Source: Takakia lepidozioides
Taxonomy: Eukaryota > Streptophyta > Takakiopsida > Takakiales > Takakiaceae
Assembly: GCA_030704615.1 (NCBI GenBank)
Contig: CM060734.1
Location: 32,444,042 to 32,508,041 of the forward strand
Reading direction: 5' to 3'
Length of the DNA stretch: 64,000 nucleotides
Shown here piece by piece: positions 47,801-61,779 of the stretch. Position 1 is the first letter of the stretch. Each line of letters starts with the position of its first letter. The position numbers were made by a program, and so were the translations under genes. The notes beneath the pieces were generated by a model. The model was not told the origin of the DNA, did not search any database, and worked only from the letters and a program-made list of their open reading frames with translations.

Positions 47801-50800
47801 TACTTCTTCAGGATGCAGAAGAGCATTGGTTTTTCTTTCAAAAGGCTGCAACATCATGAACAATCCTTGGGGATAGAATAAAGATCTCCAGAAAGGTTTG
47901 TCAGTGCTAGTGCATCAACAATTTTGGCTAAAGCTTTTGTTTACAGACCTCCCTAAATGAATAATAACAAAAACTTCCACACAGGTGCAGATCCGCACCT
48001 GCTGTATGGCAGCTTGGTGCAAAAAGTTTTGCAAATGGGGGACGATAGCAGCAACAGATACTGTCGCATTGCTGTTTTGAATTGATGACGTTGGATGGTG
48101 CTGCTGAAGCCCCTGCACACAGTACCCATGTGGATGCATTTCAAAGCTCTTAGCTTAGGCCAAATACACATGCAGAACGAGCAGAATGGGGTCATTGCAA
48201 TGATCTATTTCTTTTTCTGTCATTGACACTGCTTATTATGCCTTACAGGACCCACGAACCACACCACAGGACTACGTATCTGTATATTTCTCTTATCCTC
48301 TTCTTCTACAAACAACGTCTTATGAGGACATTCTCTTCTTCTACAAGTAATAAAACAACCCCATGTTATGGCATTGAGAAGCAGACATTCTCTTCTTCTA
48401 CAAGCAATAAAACAACCCCAAGTTATGGCATTGAGAAGCATGGGTTAAATATTTGTTAGTGCAATCCAGAGTCTCTGCCGCGCACATAATGTCCACCTGG
48501 AAGCAACGTCCATACGTCACCCCTACTGTGGTAAGGTTCACAACTTGATGTTGTGTTAGACACGAGGGCTACAGGTCTGACTGAAGTACACTACTGATCT
48601 TCTCTAGATGATTAATACTAAGTGAATGGGAGGTGGAGGACAATAGAAATCACAAAATCCCAGTGTCTTCCCCAGACATGCACAAAAGAAAGGATTGAAG
48701 AAAGAGCAACACGCTGAACCCAAGGGCTGAAAGCATACAGGTTGCCTTCGATCAGAGGACCAGTCACCAACACTGGCAGACTTGTGGATGGATATGGTCT
48801 GCACAAAAGGTTAAGTGTGCACAAAAATTGAGTGAGTGTTTTCCCCCCTCCTGGAAAAACAAATCCCCATGGCTCATGAGTCGAGATAATAAATCCCTCA
48901 CCTACCTACCAGCCCTCCTACCGAGGTCCCTAACTGCCACCCTTCTAAGATTTCCTTCCAGGAAATCCAAAAGTTGCTCCAAATGAAGGAAACCTCAGTA
49001 CCGAGTCAATTTTAGAGAACTATGCACTAGGCTTAGAGATTTTCCATCTCTTACAAAATGGCAAGTGAGGATTGTCATTCGCTCTTCCCTTAAGACACAG
49101 AGGACTGGTTAGTACCCTCTTCTCCAAGTTATAAAACTAAGAAAGAGAAAAAATACATAGACTTCAGTTAAGGTAGCAGGGGTAAGGAAAGGAAGAACAA
49201 TCCCGACATCTATAATGTTTAACACTGTGGCAACAATGTAAATATAGCCAACCTGCGAGCTTGCAATCCGTCGCATGTTCATATGAAGTGGGTCCTGCAT
49301 TACCATGGTGCAGAACACCAAAAACATCTGTTACTACATAGTAAGAACACACAATCCCAAACTGGCACGACACGTTCATCATGCGGATGAAAATTTTTCT
49401 TCCAACCTCTCTGTGGTTTGATGTGTGGCTGGAGAAGAGGACCAAGTCTTGATGCAGGTATGGATCTCTTTTCCAAAGCTTAGAAAGCACAAACCTAATC
49501 AAGCAAGTGACGTCCAAGAAACATACAGTGCAAAGAATTAACGTGTTGAATCACCCTTTCCCTGAAAGGTCCGGTTACCCAGCAAGCCTTCAAGCAGTTC
49601 TCCAACCAGAACAACACGGGGTACACTTAGGCCATGTGTTCAATCTAAAGAAATGTACCCAGATTACAGATTGGGAGCTCATACATATACAAATAGCACA
49701 AATCATCTACTTTTGGTGCACCAATAGAGTAGCACAGGTGTGCAGGGTCTGCCAACTAACTTTGTTAGGACTTGCAAGTTGCAGCTGAGAGCCCCTCATA
49801 GATATCTCCAGCAATGCTACACCCACATGCAGTACATTTGGATTTTCCATGTGCACATCAAAGAGCAAACCTTCAGCCATACACTCACCTTGCCTGAAAT
49901 ATTTGAGTGGACCAATGGAGGATCAGCACTAGAGATGAAGCTAATTACCTCCAAGTTCACGTTATGTTCAGTGACAGAGAAGCGACCTATTTGAAGTACA
50001 GGTCCCTTTTGAAGAGATCCCTTCATTCTCTCCTCTGTCACCTCCTTGTTACCTGTCATGACACAGTGGAAGAGAGAAAGGCAACTTTGACTTATTGAGA
50101 ATCCAATCCACCCACTTGAAAGGAGGCCAAATCTCTGAATTATGCACACAATTGATATTTCCCACTATCCCATCTCCCAAACTTCCCAAACAACATCTTA
50201 AACTCCGACTTACAATAAATCCTTCTAGCTACCATTTCATATTGGTACCAGAAAGATCACCATAGAACACAAACTGAAGTGCATGTTTTTACCAGTAGTA
50301 CAATGGTGCATCGAGACGAGTATTCTATGGTGAAAAATGTAATAAGCATAATCTTATGAGACCATCTGACATAACAGCTCATGACAACATTGAGCCACCT
50401 TTGTACCACTTTAGAACTGGAGGATACCCCTGTAGGGACAGCTGTTTAGCAAGAGAACCCTTGCTCGCACCAACGACTAGGGCAATCATAAACTGAATCT
50501 GCACCATCTGTGATGGAAAGAGACCTTCAAAGGCTCACATCCACAATACGAATGGAAGTTGTGGTCATTTAGATCCACAGGAATCCTGAGAAGATCAAGT
50601 CTGTGGAGTAGGAAGATCCACACAGAGGTGGAGAAGGTCACCTAGATTTCTTAAACTACATTTGCAAACACTGTATTCTCAGCAATACCCTTTGGGGTTA
50701 CTCATGTCCGACAACTTTCATGTATTGGATGAATTCCCTGTTTCAGATATACTTGCGGAAGATGATGTTAATATTCTTCAAGTAGCTTAATGGACAGCCT

Positions 50801-53800
50801 CCCGTACAACACATAGATAAACACTTTGATGAATGCACATTAGAGTGGGAGCGCAACATGCCAGAGGAAGGTCTGGAAGCCCCTTGCACTCCATTGGCAT
50901 ATCGATGGTCCAGCATTGCCCTCTCACCAGTCGTCGTCAAGGGCCCACTCAAATTCCGATCCCTGACGTTTAATCGTGCAGCGTCCTCACCTGTTCGCAC
51001 ACCTTGACGGTTGTCCTTATCCCTGCAGAGTATCAGATCTCAAATGTAAGATAAGACGAAGTTGGTGTGCGTATGACCTGTGTGTGTTTGTGTGGACAAT
51101 GCTGTATGCAGCTAAAAAATGGACTCGAGCTTGTATGTAACTTGAAACAGAGGTTCTCAGACAAGATAAAGCGTCAGGATAGAAAAATACAGGCCTACTT
51201 CAGAAATCCACATTGACAAGACATCATTCTGCAGACCCATGGTAAATACTGAAATTAATCTTATATCACAGGACAGGAGGCACTGTAGTCACCTCCTGAC
51301 ATGTGTCCTCTCCTGGGCTTTGCTTAAGCCAGCCCTACTATTGAAAGCACATATGTTTTGTTGACTTTCAAATGCATCTCTGTTTGTTCCAGAGCTCATA
51401 ATAGTAGTCCATCTCCAATGACACAGCCATAGTCAACCTCCAATCTTTTCTTAGGTGTATGCATCCGGAAGGTTCACCGACCAAATGGATGGCAACATCA
51501 AACAAGACTCACCTATCGCGATCTCTCTCTTCCTCTCGACCACGAACAAAAGAAAGAGAACGCTCCGGCATCAGAGGGACGCTGCAAGCACGGCGAAAAT
51601 CGTCTCGATCTCCACCGTCTCGTCGATCCCTCTCCTCCCGTCGTTCCCTCTCATCAATTCTCCGGTGCTCTTTTTTTCTTTTTTCTCTTTTCAGTTGGTC
51701 TCTTTCTTCCCCTTTCCGCTGTTCGGCTCTTGGGGAATTGTGCCAGCTTGGGCTTTCAAGGTCTGGATCATCCTCATATACATCAAAACGCCCTCTGCGC
51801 AACAATTATTCACCATGAACATGCACCCACAGCCCACCATGCACAGAGCACAAGTTCCAATCACAAGACAAAACTGAAGTTTGTCAACCATGTAGGCTAT
51901 GCAGCACAACACCCCTTTTCGCCCCACCTACTCTTCAGGAAAAGGGGGACATAGTTATTGTACTGAGAAAGAATCTCTCAAGTAGTGGAACCTAAATGTA
52001 AAAAGCAACTCTAACAGACCCAAGGATTCAATAGCATGATAACGAGTGCATACCAGAGCAAGCTCAAAAACATTACTCACATATGCTTGCGCTCTTTTCT
52101 TCCTGTTGGCGGTCCAGACCTATATGTGGACAGAACACAAAAACAGTTACCTTCGAGCAACCATCTTCCATACAAAATCATCACTGTCAACTGCTCTCTG
52201 CACTTGACCAGTCATTAGACAACACAATGTTGAAGTAGAAAGCTTCAAATACATATTTGAGAGGGCTAAGGGATCCCCAAACATCACTGAATTGGGCCTT
52301 CCAGGGCCACTGGGGGTAATATTACTGGGTACCACCAAGAATCGGTTCAGCAACAATGCAGTGGAGAGTACTACCATCAAACAGAACTTTGATTAAAGAT
52401 GGACCCCACCTTATCACCACTTGTCACTCATTCACGACTATAATATAATGAGACTGGGATCAGGAACTGGATTTCGTTTTAGACAGAAGGTCTTGCATTA
52501 GATATCTCCAAAGGCTGAGTATATTGGTTCCATGAGCTCGTAAGTGCTAACAACCATGGCAAGAACTCATGACTCTCTACAACAGCATATATCTGAGTCC
52601 CCAAGTAGAAATGCAGTCCGGAAAGACCAACAACCAAAACATTTGTCATCCTCTATGTAACTTTCTTTGTTTTTCTTGCCAAAAATGTTGACATGAGGTA
52701 AGCAGGCCTCCAGTGACATGGCAGATGCGTGAGAAGGTGTTTGTCGGTAACTGAGAAAGGACGTTATGTCAAGCACCCACCTCCTTACACATGCAACAAA
52801 GGTGGAAAGAACAACAGCTATCAAATACAACTGCATCCAAATATAGTAATTGTACAAATAACCCATACTTGGTCTGCACAGGGTTTGGCAGAGGTCCTGA
52901 TCGAGCCCTTGCCACACGCTCCCCTCCCTGTCAAATCTCACCAGCCCATAACAGCAACAAGACTCATCAAATCACTTACATAGATTTGAGCTAATGTGTA
53001 CATTTCAGGCTTTCATCATGAACAAAACATGCCTCTCTCACTTGTTGTGATGGCAAGAGCTCAGTCTTAAAGTGCTTACATCATTTGCAGTCTCAGCTTT
53101 TATGGTAATCGGCAGCTGAATTGTGTCAGAGGAAGATTCACGACTCAGAGATGGCTGAGGAGACGGGGATTGTGATGCATCAGGCGATTCGTCGCTCCCT
53201 CCACGCCCTTGTTGCTTTGTCAAATCATCTTCTTCCTTGACTGTTTGGGTATCATCATCATCTTGAATCTGCAAACGAACATGATGTAAACTATGTTGAA
53301 GAACATCTGGAGCTCCTAGCATATATGCATGTCCTGAAAGGATTATATGACCCACTTTGCACATTCCTCTATACAAAAGTGGGGGAACTCAAGCGGATTA
53401 TTAGATATGCATGTGAAACCATGTGGGACTCTGATACGGAGTAGGTAGACGAAATCTGAATTCAAGGGAAGCAGTTATACATGTAACAATCCAAATGCAG
53501 AGAACCAAGAAAAACCTGGCTGACAAGCCAATGGCCCACTATGTGTCTACTGCGAATAACCTCTGTGCCATTGTGTATGTTATGGAATGTCATGATAAGT
53601 GTGTGAAAAAACATGTAAACGAGTGAAAAACCACTTTACAAGTAGAGAGTGTTTTTGTATCCATGATCGTGTCTCAACTAACAATGTAAAGATATGTTAA
53701 AGAAACCATTGGTAGTGGGGATGAAAGTACACACACCAAAGCTGCCTGGGCTTTTAAATCTTCCAGATCAAAGTTCCAGCTGCTGACTCCTCTTTTATAT

Positions 53801-56800
53801 TCATTCTGCATGAAGCACATTAAATGTAGGAGTACACCTCTTCAGGAATCCAGGAGTTATCATACAGTCTGTTGGCAACAACAAATGACTGTACCTTATC
53901 TACAATCTTCATGTTGGAGTGCTAGGTATATTCATGAAGTTTGGTAAATCAATGCCAATTGGAAAACAAAACCAAAGAGCACACTGCATACCAAAGGACT
54001 CAACTGTTGGATGGCAATTCCTTGTAGCAAAAATGTTTTACCAGAGAACTAGGAGATCGAGTCAGCACACCACACCTGGGACCTCTCTTCTTGCTCTCCA
54101 TAGGGCATTTTCTTTTGAGCAAGGCGAGCAGCATCCTTAATCTGTCACATGCATCAGCTCGCTGATCAGGACCATATCGGCAGAGCACATGACATGTGAG
54201 AAATGGGAACATTCTGTGATTTGTGTGTTCTCCCAATGTTGGGAGGGTGATCACCCATCAGGATTTTTACCTGGCGGATACCAATCCTGGTATCAATATA
54301 TTGATACCAAGACCTGGCCGACATCAGTGACCAGGGTAGATTCATACTGGTGGGTAAGATTAGCTGTGATACCCATATAAACTGGTATTTGTCTCCTAAG
54401 CCCTAACACCCCCAGCCACTAAGCCTTAATTCCCTAGCCCGACCTGTTGAATGATGTGTGCCTTATGTGACTGATCATTGATTTTTTCTCTCTCCTACTT
54501 CAAATCATATGCTCTTTGCTCATGTACAATGAGTATTTTCTAATTTAGAAAGTTCATATCCAGATTCACCTGACGGATATTAACTGGATATCAACCTGGT
54601 AGCTCTGCAAGGCATTTGCCATCATACCCTGCTAGCCTCGTTCACCATGACAATCACTGTAGGCTCAAATTTCTGCAATCAACTCCTCTATCTCTAATAC
54701 CATCTGACGTACACCATATCAGTAAAATTAATTGGGCAGCAGTTCATCTTCAACTCCAGGGGTTCAGACTGGAATAAACAGCAATAGATGCCAATGTCTG
54801 AGGAACGGAACAAAAGTCACAGAAACTTGAGCATTCCAAGCTTGGCCAATCCCTGTTACAGTGATACCAACCTTGAGGTTCTTCACACGTTCACCTAGGG
54901 GCGGTAGGCCATCCAATATATGCCGAGCAATGTAATCAACTGAGCGAGCAAGCTTGAAGAAGGAGTGCCTCAAGAGCTTCTCTGCACTTGGACGCTTTGC
55001 CGGATCCTTTACCAAACACATTGCAATCATCTCCTTGAAAGACTGCAAAACGTGGGAAAAAGCCATTGGTGAGTAAGACAGATTAACAATATGACTCTGT
55101 GATCCCAGTGTTAGTCAGTTGCAAGAATAGGTCACCACCATTGTAAATCCAAATGATCAAATTACTGTGACCACCCAATCTTAGAAAAGCAAGACCAAAA
55201 TAGAACAGCTCTACTGCATGCCAGCAGGTAACAGTGCAGCCATACAATTGATAAACACACTTAAGTCACCTACCTTTGAAAACCTCTTATCCCTTTCATA
55301 GTCAAGCCCAGGAGGTGCATTCTGCAAAGTCATCAGCAACACCTGTGCAACATTTCATTGTGCAGAGTCAGAGTAAAGAGAGATAGGGGTGGGGAGAAAG
55401 TGCACGCTGCTACTGGAACCTAGCTTCTATTAGGGCATTTTGCAATTAGCATAACCGCTCCCTTTATAGTAGGTGGGCAAATGAGAGAACATCTAATGAG
55501 CAGTACCTTCATTGGTGGATACTTCGAGAAGGGGGCATGCCCATGGGCAAGCTCCAACGCTGTTATTCCAAAAGACCATATATCAGCTCTGCTAACACAA
55601 AACAAGGAAGATTACTTCCTGGCCAAATAAACTCAGCACCTGGACACCCATAAAGGGCAGCGAGGAGTAAGGTGTGCATGAAATTAAAGCCAGATACCGA
55701 AGTATGTGCAGAACATGAGCAAATCAACATACTTAAAATCATAACCGTGAAGCTGCTCCATGACCTCTGGCGCCATCCTGCAGGAATTTTTGGGTACAGG
55801 AATGTCAATGGAGGCAGTGACGCTAAAGACTACATTGTTCAGTTTCCTGTTATTCAGATGAAAATGCATGCAATAGAAAAGCGGGTGATGAGGTAAGGTT
55901 CTTGAAAGGCTTCCCACTCCATCAACCCCATACATCATTCAATCCCACCAAAGTCTTGAAATTGCACAGAAACACAACACTTAGTCAGTTTGAAATGAAA
56001 AGGTTGAGGAACAGGCACCAGCAAGGGGTTCCAACAAAAGTGTTCCTTGACCGCTGTCTATCACCAGAGTCAAACATGCATGCTGAAACACCAAAGTCTC
56101 CAAGCTTAACTGCTCCAGTTGAATCAACCAGAATATTCCCAGCCTGCCCAGTCCAGGATGATCCAAATTATGCATATCACATGCATCAGAACAATGATGA
56201 AACCTCTCCCCAGTTAAGAGAATTATATTCAGTATTAAGGAATTCCTGTTTTATCCTCCAAGCGGTAAAGACAGATGCTACTGTCTTCCACAAAGAAGAT
56301 ATCAGTCGGTTCTTCTTGGTCCCGGATAGTCAACATGTCATCGAAGATTTTACCATAGACTATTGGAATTAAAACCTTTGTTAGAATCCCCATGTCCAGT
56401 TCCAGTCAGGGAGGTCTGACTACATGTCAAACCCGAGCCAGAAGACTACATGGAGACATCAGCTTGTTTCCCATTTCTCACTCTTACTAGACCCTACAGG
56501 CAGGAGACTAAAATCGGCCAACTCTGCCTTCGGGCAAGTTGGTTCATTGATATAATCACAGGAATAAATGTCAATTGATCAAGTCAAATCAGTACCTCAT
56601 CAGTTTGAGATAACTAACCCTGGATTATGTTGTACACCAATATTATCAAGACACCAACAGGACGAGCTACATGCAAGAGCCAACTTATTCAGAATGCTAA
56701 GAAGGTATTGACAAACCATAACTAAGCTGTCTACTGTTGCACCGCTGAAATGGCGCAGCTGCTGAACAACCGGTGGACACAAATGGAGTAGAGAGGGTAC

Positions 56801-58409
56801 CTTCACATCCCGATGGATATGGCCATGGCGATGAAGGTATTCAAGCGCCTTTAAGGACTCCTTCAACACAGTTGCAATTATAGGCTCCTCAAACCCATCT
56901 GGGAATGCCGCTTTCATAATATGCAGACAGGATCCGCCAGCCAAGTAAGGCATCACTACCCAAAGACTCTGGTCCACCACAAAGGAACAGTAAGCCTTCA
57001 CGACATTTGGATGGCAGATCAAGCTCAAGGTCTTCGCCTCTCGGCGAACTTCATCCTGCAATACATGGAGTTCTGTCAAGACGGTACCACAGAGCCTAAT
57101 GGCACCTCTCATCATCACCGACAATGAGGACTAAATAAATGATACGGCTTCACCACCTTTGGAGGCCTCGCCAATCTGATGGGCTGGCCTCTGGGCAGAT
57201 TTTCATCTTGCAATAAAAGCAACCCGCTGTTGACACTTACCCCAAAATTGTTATTATCGTATATGCCAGGATTATTAACATCAAGGATGTCTAAAGGAGA
57301 CAACTTCAGCCTTAGAAGAAACTCACCACCACCAATATCTTACCACCATGCCCGAACCACGGATACAAATGAAATGGAAATTTATTTGCAAACATTCGAA
57401 TTCACCACCCAACTGGAAAGACATCAATGCCATTCATATACTTGATGCTGAAGGTTGCCTTGTCAAATTCCACATAAAAGCAGGCTCTAGGGCCAAGCAG
57501 TCAGACATATTAGCTGGAGCATGCCTGGCCCCACTGGCAACCATCTTACCTGAAACTACTACAATGGACACAAATTTTCCATCTTGGAGTTGCCTCCAAT
57601 CTGTAACTAGTCAGAAAGATCTGGAGGTGCACAAGCTTAGTCTTCACACAACAAAGGACTGATTGACTATCAACTTAAACCCTAAATCACTGCAGAAGTT
57701 GCTCCGTTCAGTCTACTCAGTCAGCGGCCAGCCAACCCCGGAAAATTGTTCCCAGGAAGCAAGCTTGAAGCACCAGGAAAGTCACTTTTGGTTTTACAAT
57801 CAAAATTGAAAGGAGGAACAATTTCACAACTGTCGTCTGATTCCCCCGGACAGGACAGAGTCGAATGTATTCTCTTAGACCCTATTTTACTCAAGCAGAA
57901 TGGAGACTACACAAAAGAGCGGTCTTTGCAGTGCCAAACGCTCAGATACCTCGAATAACTGGACTTTCCACACTCACAGTAGTCACGCTAACGAGACCAT
58001 TAAATCCTTCTCCAACAGAGCCCAAGTGAAGCTCAATGCGGAACTCTTGCGAATCCAAAATAATAATGCAGGGAGCATTTGAACAAGAGACCAAGATGTA
58101 TCTTCCTACCATGAACCATCTCAGTATGATATAAGATGGTAGGACTAGAGAGAAGGAGCTCGGGCAGAGGTGAAAGGGAGAAATAATTTCAGTAAAAAAA
58201 ACAGAACCACTAGTTCTTTATGGCAAACGAGCACGTACCAAGTTGCTAAAGTACTTGTCAAGATCCAAGTTTTTGATTGCAACGATCTCATTGTGAGGCA
58301 CGCATACGGCCCGATAGACAGTGGCACTCACCCCATGTCCTATCTCCTCGAACAGTTTATAGTCTGCAGATACTAAAGGAAACTTTTTCTTCTCACCGTG
58401 CCCTTCCAT
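44850..58409 (-). CDS. STE20/GCK-family serine/threonine kinase (BLUS1-like), 21 coding exons
   Basis: Cytosolic protein kinase of the plant GCK group that includes Arabidopsis BLUS1. About 801 aa. Exons (minus): 58409-58239, 57055-56801, 56143-56019, 55777-55733, 55588-55507, 55342-55274, 55042-54872, 54141-54076, 53805-53737, 53268-53080, 52927-52869, 52119-52081, 51794-51513, 51022-50808, 50052-49949, 48798-48739, 48112-47999, 47209-47158, 46064-45956, 45389-45344, 44933-44850. Phases agree throughout; the donor of exon 14 and acceptor of exon 19 are least sure. Kinase domain about 17-280: GHGVSATV loop, K46, HRDVKAGN (D140), DFG (D158), [12 protein letters not shown]. The C-terminal half keeps family blocks [39 protein letters not shown] and ends in a coiled coil ([16 protein letters not shown]). 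Residues about 468-515 are an unusual charged insert. Confidence 0.88.
48327..48440. repeat. 57 bp tandem duplication in a kinase intron
   Basis: Copies 48327-48383 and 48384-48440 begin GACATTCTCTTCTTCTACAAG and differ at only about two positions; a partial copy (TTCTTCTACAAA) precedes them. It lies between exons 16 and 17. Confidence 0.85.
54288..54309. repeat. Perfect 22 bp palindrome in a kinase intron
   Basis: Core GGTATCAATATATTGATACC with one more paired base on each side. Nearby GATACC and GGTATC words (54278, 54371, 54391) extend the inverted-repeat texture. It lies between exons 7 and 8. Confidence 0.8.
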
Positions 58410-61400
58410 GCTGCTCACCCCGAAGCTCAACTGAGCACACCAGATCTCCCGCACTGCTACACCATGCCATCCACCCCGCACCAATCCATACAGCAGCTGT
58501 TTCTCCCTCCATCCATCCTTCACCACACAAACCCAAATCACGGCCTCAGCCTGCTAAGCTGGGCATCACCCACATACTGAATCTGCCCACTCCCTCATTG
58601 TCAATCACCCCCCTGCGATACCCAATGCGTTCAACCGACCTCCGCCCCCCGAGCACACCTTGGCTAGACCCGACAGCTCCTCTCTCCTAATTCCTCCTCT
58701 CCACCCTCTAAGTTACTGTCTCTCTAAGCTCGATTGCCAAGCCGCACTAGCACTGATCTACCGGCTGCCACCTTCCTTGAATGCTTCCCCATTTTTCTTC
58801 CTTCCGAATCCTCCCTCCAGCCACATGCATGCAACCATGATTTACAGCAATGATGGCTGTGCTTGTGGGTACGCAGGTACCACGGGCAAGATCAAGCCTG
58901 TACGAAATTCTTAAAAGGCAGCCCCCAGCAGGCAACACGACAAACGCCCTCGCGTGCCTGCGCTTCATAAAGCCTGCCTCCTGCCTGCCTCTGCTTCCGC
59001 CTCTCCCCCCCCCCCACTCTCCCACTCTCCACCCACCCATCCTTTTTCTTTTCTTTTTTCCCTCTGATTTGCTGCAATATTTTTTACATGGGCTGTCTCT
59101 TATTTTAGACCAATAAGTTGTCTTACTTAGTTTATGAGGTGTTTTTTAAGGTTTTACTTTAATTTTAGAACCCTGAAGGCTGAAACCGACCTTCGTGGCA
59201 GGTTGACCCAGTGGTCCGCCCCCCTTTTATATTAGGTTAAATAGAAAGGTGACATCAAACATATTGATGCAGCTTGGCTTTGAACCCCAGACCACTCGCA
59301 ACCGCATATACCAATTTTGAACATACTTTTTCTTTTTTTCTTTCTTTTCTTTTTTTTGGGAATAGCCTGGGAGGAAGCCCTTTTGAGCTTTTTCTTTTTT
59401 TCTTTTTTGGAAAAAAAGAGGGGAATTTGTGCTCTTGCCTCGTCGGAGCTTGCCATTTCCACTCCGGAGGCTATTTTTTCCTAAATTAATTTGATCGACT
59501 GATTCCGTTCTGATTTCTTTAATTAGAATTTTAATCATTATTATTTATTTTTAAAACACACGTGGGAGCGACTGCTCACAAAAATTTTGTTTTTTATTTC
59601 GTTTTTTTCGGAGCAGGGGACGTCAGTGGGAAATCATAGTGAGAGGAGAAAATGATGTCCTCTTCCAAAGTGATATGCTTATTGTTTAGATACATGATGG
59701 TGGGTGGGATCAAGCATCATCCATCAGGTTCATACAATTTGAAAAGGAGAGAGAACCCATTTTCATCCATAAGTTATATCTGGCTGCCGAAAGCTAAACA
59801 TGCTTTGGTTAATCCGTCCATAAGTTAGAAGGGCAGTATGGCCATCTAGAAAACCCAATAAGAAGGCACAGTGGCACACGCAGGGAAAAAACGTGGTGGA
59901 GGCACAACGCTTTCTTCGGTAAGAGTCAGCATTGGGTTTTCTGTTCTTTCTTGTCAACGCGGGGGTCTTGCACTCGTCCTGCACTGGTCCGGTTACTTCT
60001 CACACATATGTTGATCTTCTCGCCAAACTGTGATTGATAAGGTAGTTCGGTTGGGAAATAAACATTAGTAAATTACAGAACCGATAGATCACAAACAACC
60101 AATTAGTTTTTTTTTGTACGTAGTGAATTGTCATCTATTCACAACAGTCTTTTGTCGATCATTCATCTCCACCAACCCTGTTGTTGCAGAGTCTCCAACA
60201 AGTTCTACATGATCCCCTCACAATCTTTGCCATGAAGCTTGATAAATACATTCATTTCTCACCAAAAGAGTTTCTCAAGAATATACTCCTTAGGATATTG
60301 ACTTGGTCTGATCTCAATGCTACTGATCAATATGATAATTTCCCAAAAAAATCTTCTTACAATCTATTGTAAGTTACTAGTTCTATTAGTTGACATCTAC
60401 CAACATATGCAATACAAATTGACACTAACAACATACTTTAGTTGTCATACTCGCATTGCACATTTATGTTTGATTCTTTTCTCCACATTCCAAAAATCAT
60501 AGGTATAAGTCTCGCCAAAATGTTTACATGAGATCAATAGTGCCCATGGGACATTATGGAACTATAAAACTTATGATGTTTGTTCCTTCATTTCTTTCAT
60601 CAAACCATCATTGCATCTGAGATGCATCTTATAAATAAAACCACTTTACCTTACGATTGTCACTTATATAATCTACTTACATACCGTATCTAAGCAAATT
60701 ATATAAGGTGGATATATATGTATCTCAATATCATCCGTTCAATTCAGCTGGAATTGATATATTATGAGCACGAGGATGTGTAACTGCCTCCTAGGCTGCC
60801 AAAACATCGTGCGCGCATGGCCATACATGATACCTTAAACTCCCCCCACACCATAAACCAAACAACCTACTATATTTTCACATAGAGCTTAGTCTCTGTT
60901 TACCTCTTCATAAACCACAACTGAAAATCTTTCTCACACATACACGATCAAGACCTCAATCTCATTAAAGCAATCATCGCTATCATGTCATCCTCATCTG
61001 TGCACATACACCAATCCATTGCCACATAGGTATCGTAGCAATGAAGTGATAGACAAATTGGCTCGACCTTGAGCCATATAACCCATCTCATACTCGTCGA
61101 ACGACCCAATCCACATAGAACACTACTTATTTGTTGTCCTCTTATACCAAAGCTAGGTTCCCAAACATAAACGGCAGATGTTGAGTCCATTGGAAGTCCA
61201 TGGGGTAAAAAATAAAAAATAAATAAATAAACGATATTTTTCAGTTTATTTTTAAAAACAAAATATTTTTTTATACCTAACATCTTTAGTAAATAGCCCC
61301 CCACATATTGAAACCATTTTTTATTAGATATTTTGATATTTAATTTGAAAAAAATAAATGTCAAAACTTAGAGTTTACAACGACTTGTCTATATACCACC

Positions 61401-61779
61401 GGCCACTCTAGATTATAGGTTTGTATGTCTTTTTAGTAAAAGATTACACCCCAATAACCCAAAGCATAAGATGTTACGGACAATTTGTTTTTTAGTTTTA
61501 GAATAGTCCATAGCTCTTAATTCCTAAAATAACTAGTACTTATAAAAATGGATTTGGGTTGGTTTTAAAAATGGCACCCCTAATGTGTTTTCCTTTGTGC
61601 CATTATATCAGTATACATGATGTTTAGTCCATAAGATTTTATGTATAGCATATGCAGTCCATAGTAATCAACTTTAAAAGTCCATAGCTCTTTGGCAAAT
61701 GATTGTTGAAACCCTACACCATATTAATTTAGATGAAATATTGAGTTGTTCAACAAATATAGGTAAAATCATGGAGGGA
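58410..61779. other. Kinase promoter region and AT-rich intergenic DNA
   Basis: 58.41-59.1 kb is C- and T-rich on the plus strand (GA-rich on the kinase sense strand) and likely carries the kinase promoter and leader. From 59.2 kb it becomes AT-rich, with T-rich simple sequence at 59.32-59.42 kb and no recognised gene. Confidence 0.5.
59195..59345 (+). mobile_element. Possible tRNA-derived SINE
   Basis: TGACCCAGTGG (59204-59214) resembles an A box and GGCTTTGAACCCC (59276-59288) a B box, and the tract ends in T-rich simple sequence. The boxes are about 60 bp apart, longer than usual, and the B box has three mismatches. Confidence 0.35.

Noticed and set aside
51455-51877. 119- and 140-codon plus-strand frames rich in serine and arginine or hydrophobic residues
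   Set aside because: Antisense shadow of the charged kinase exon 13.
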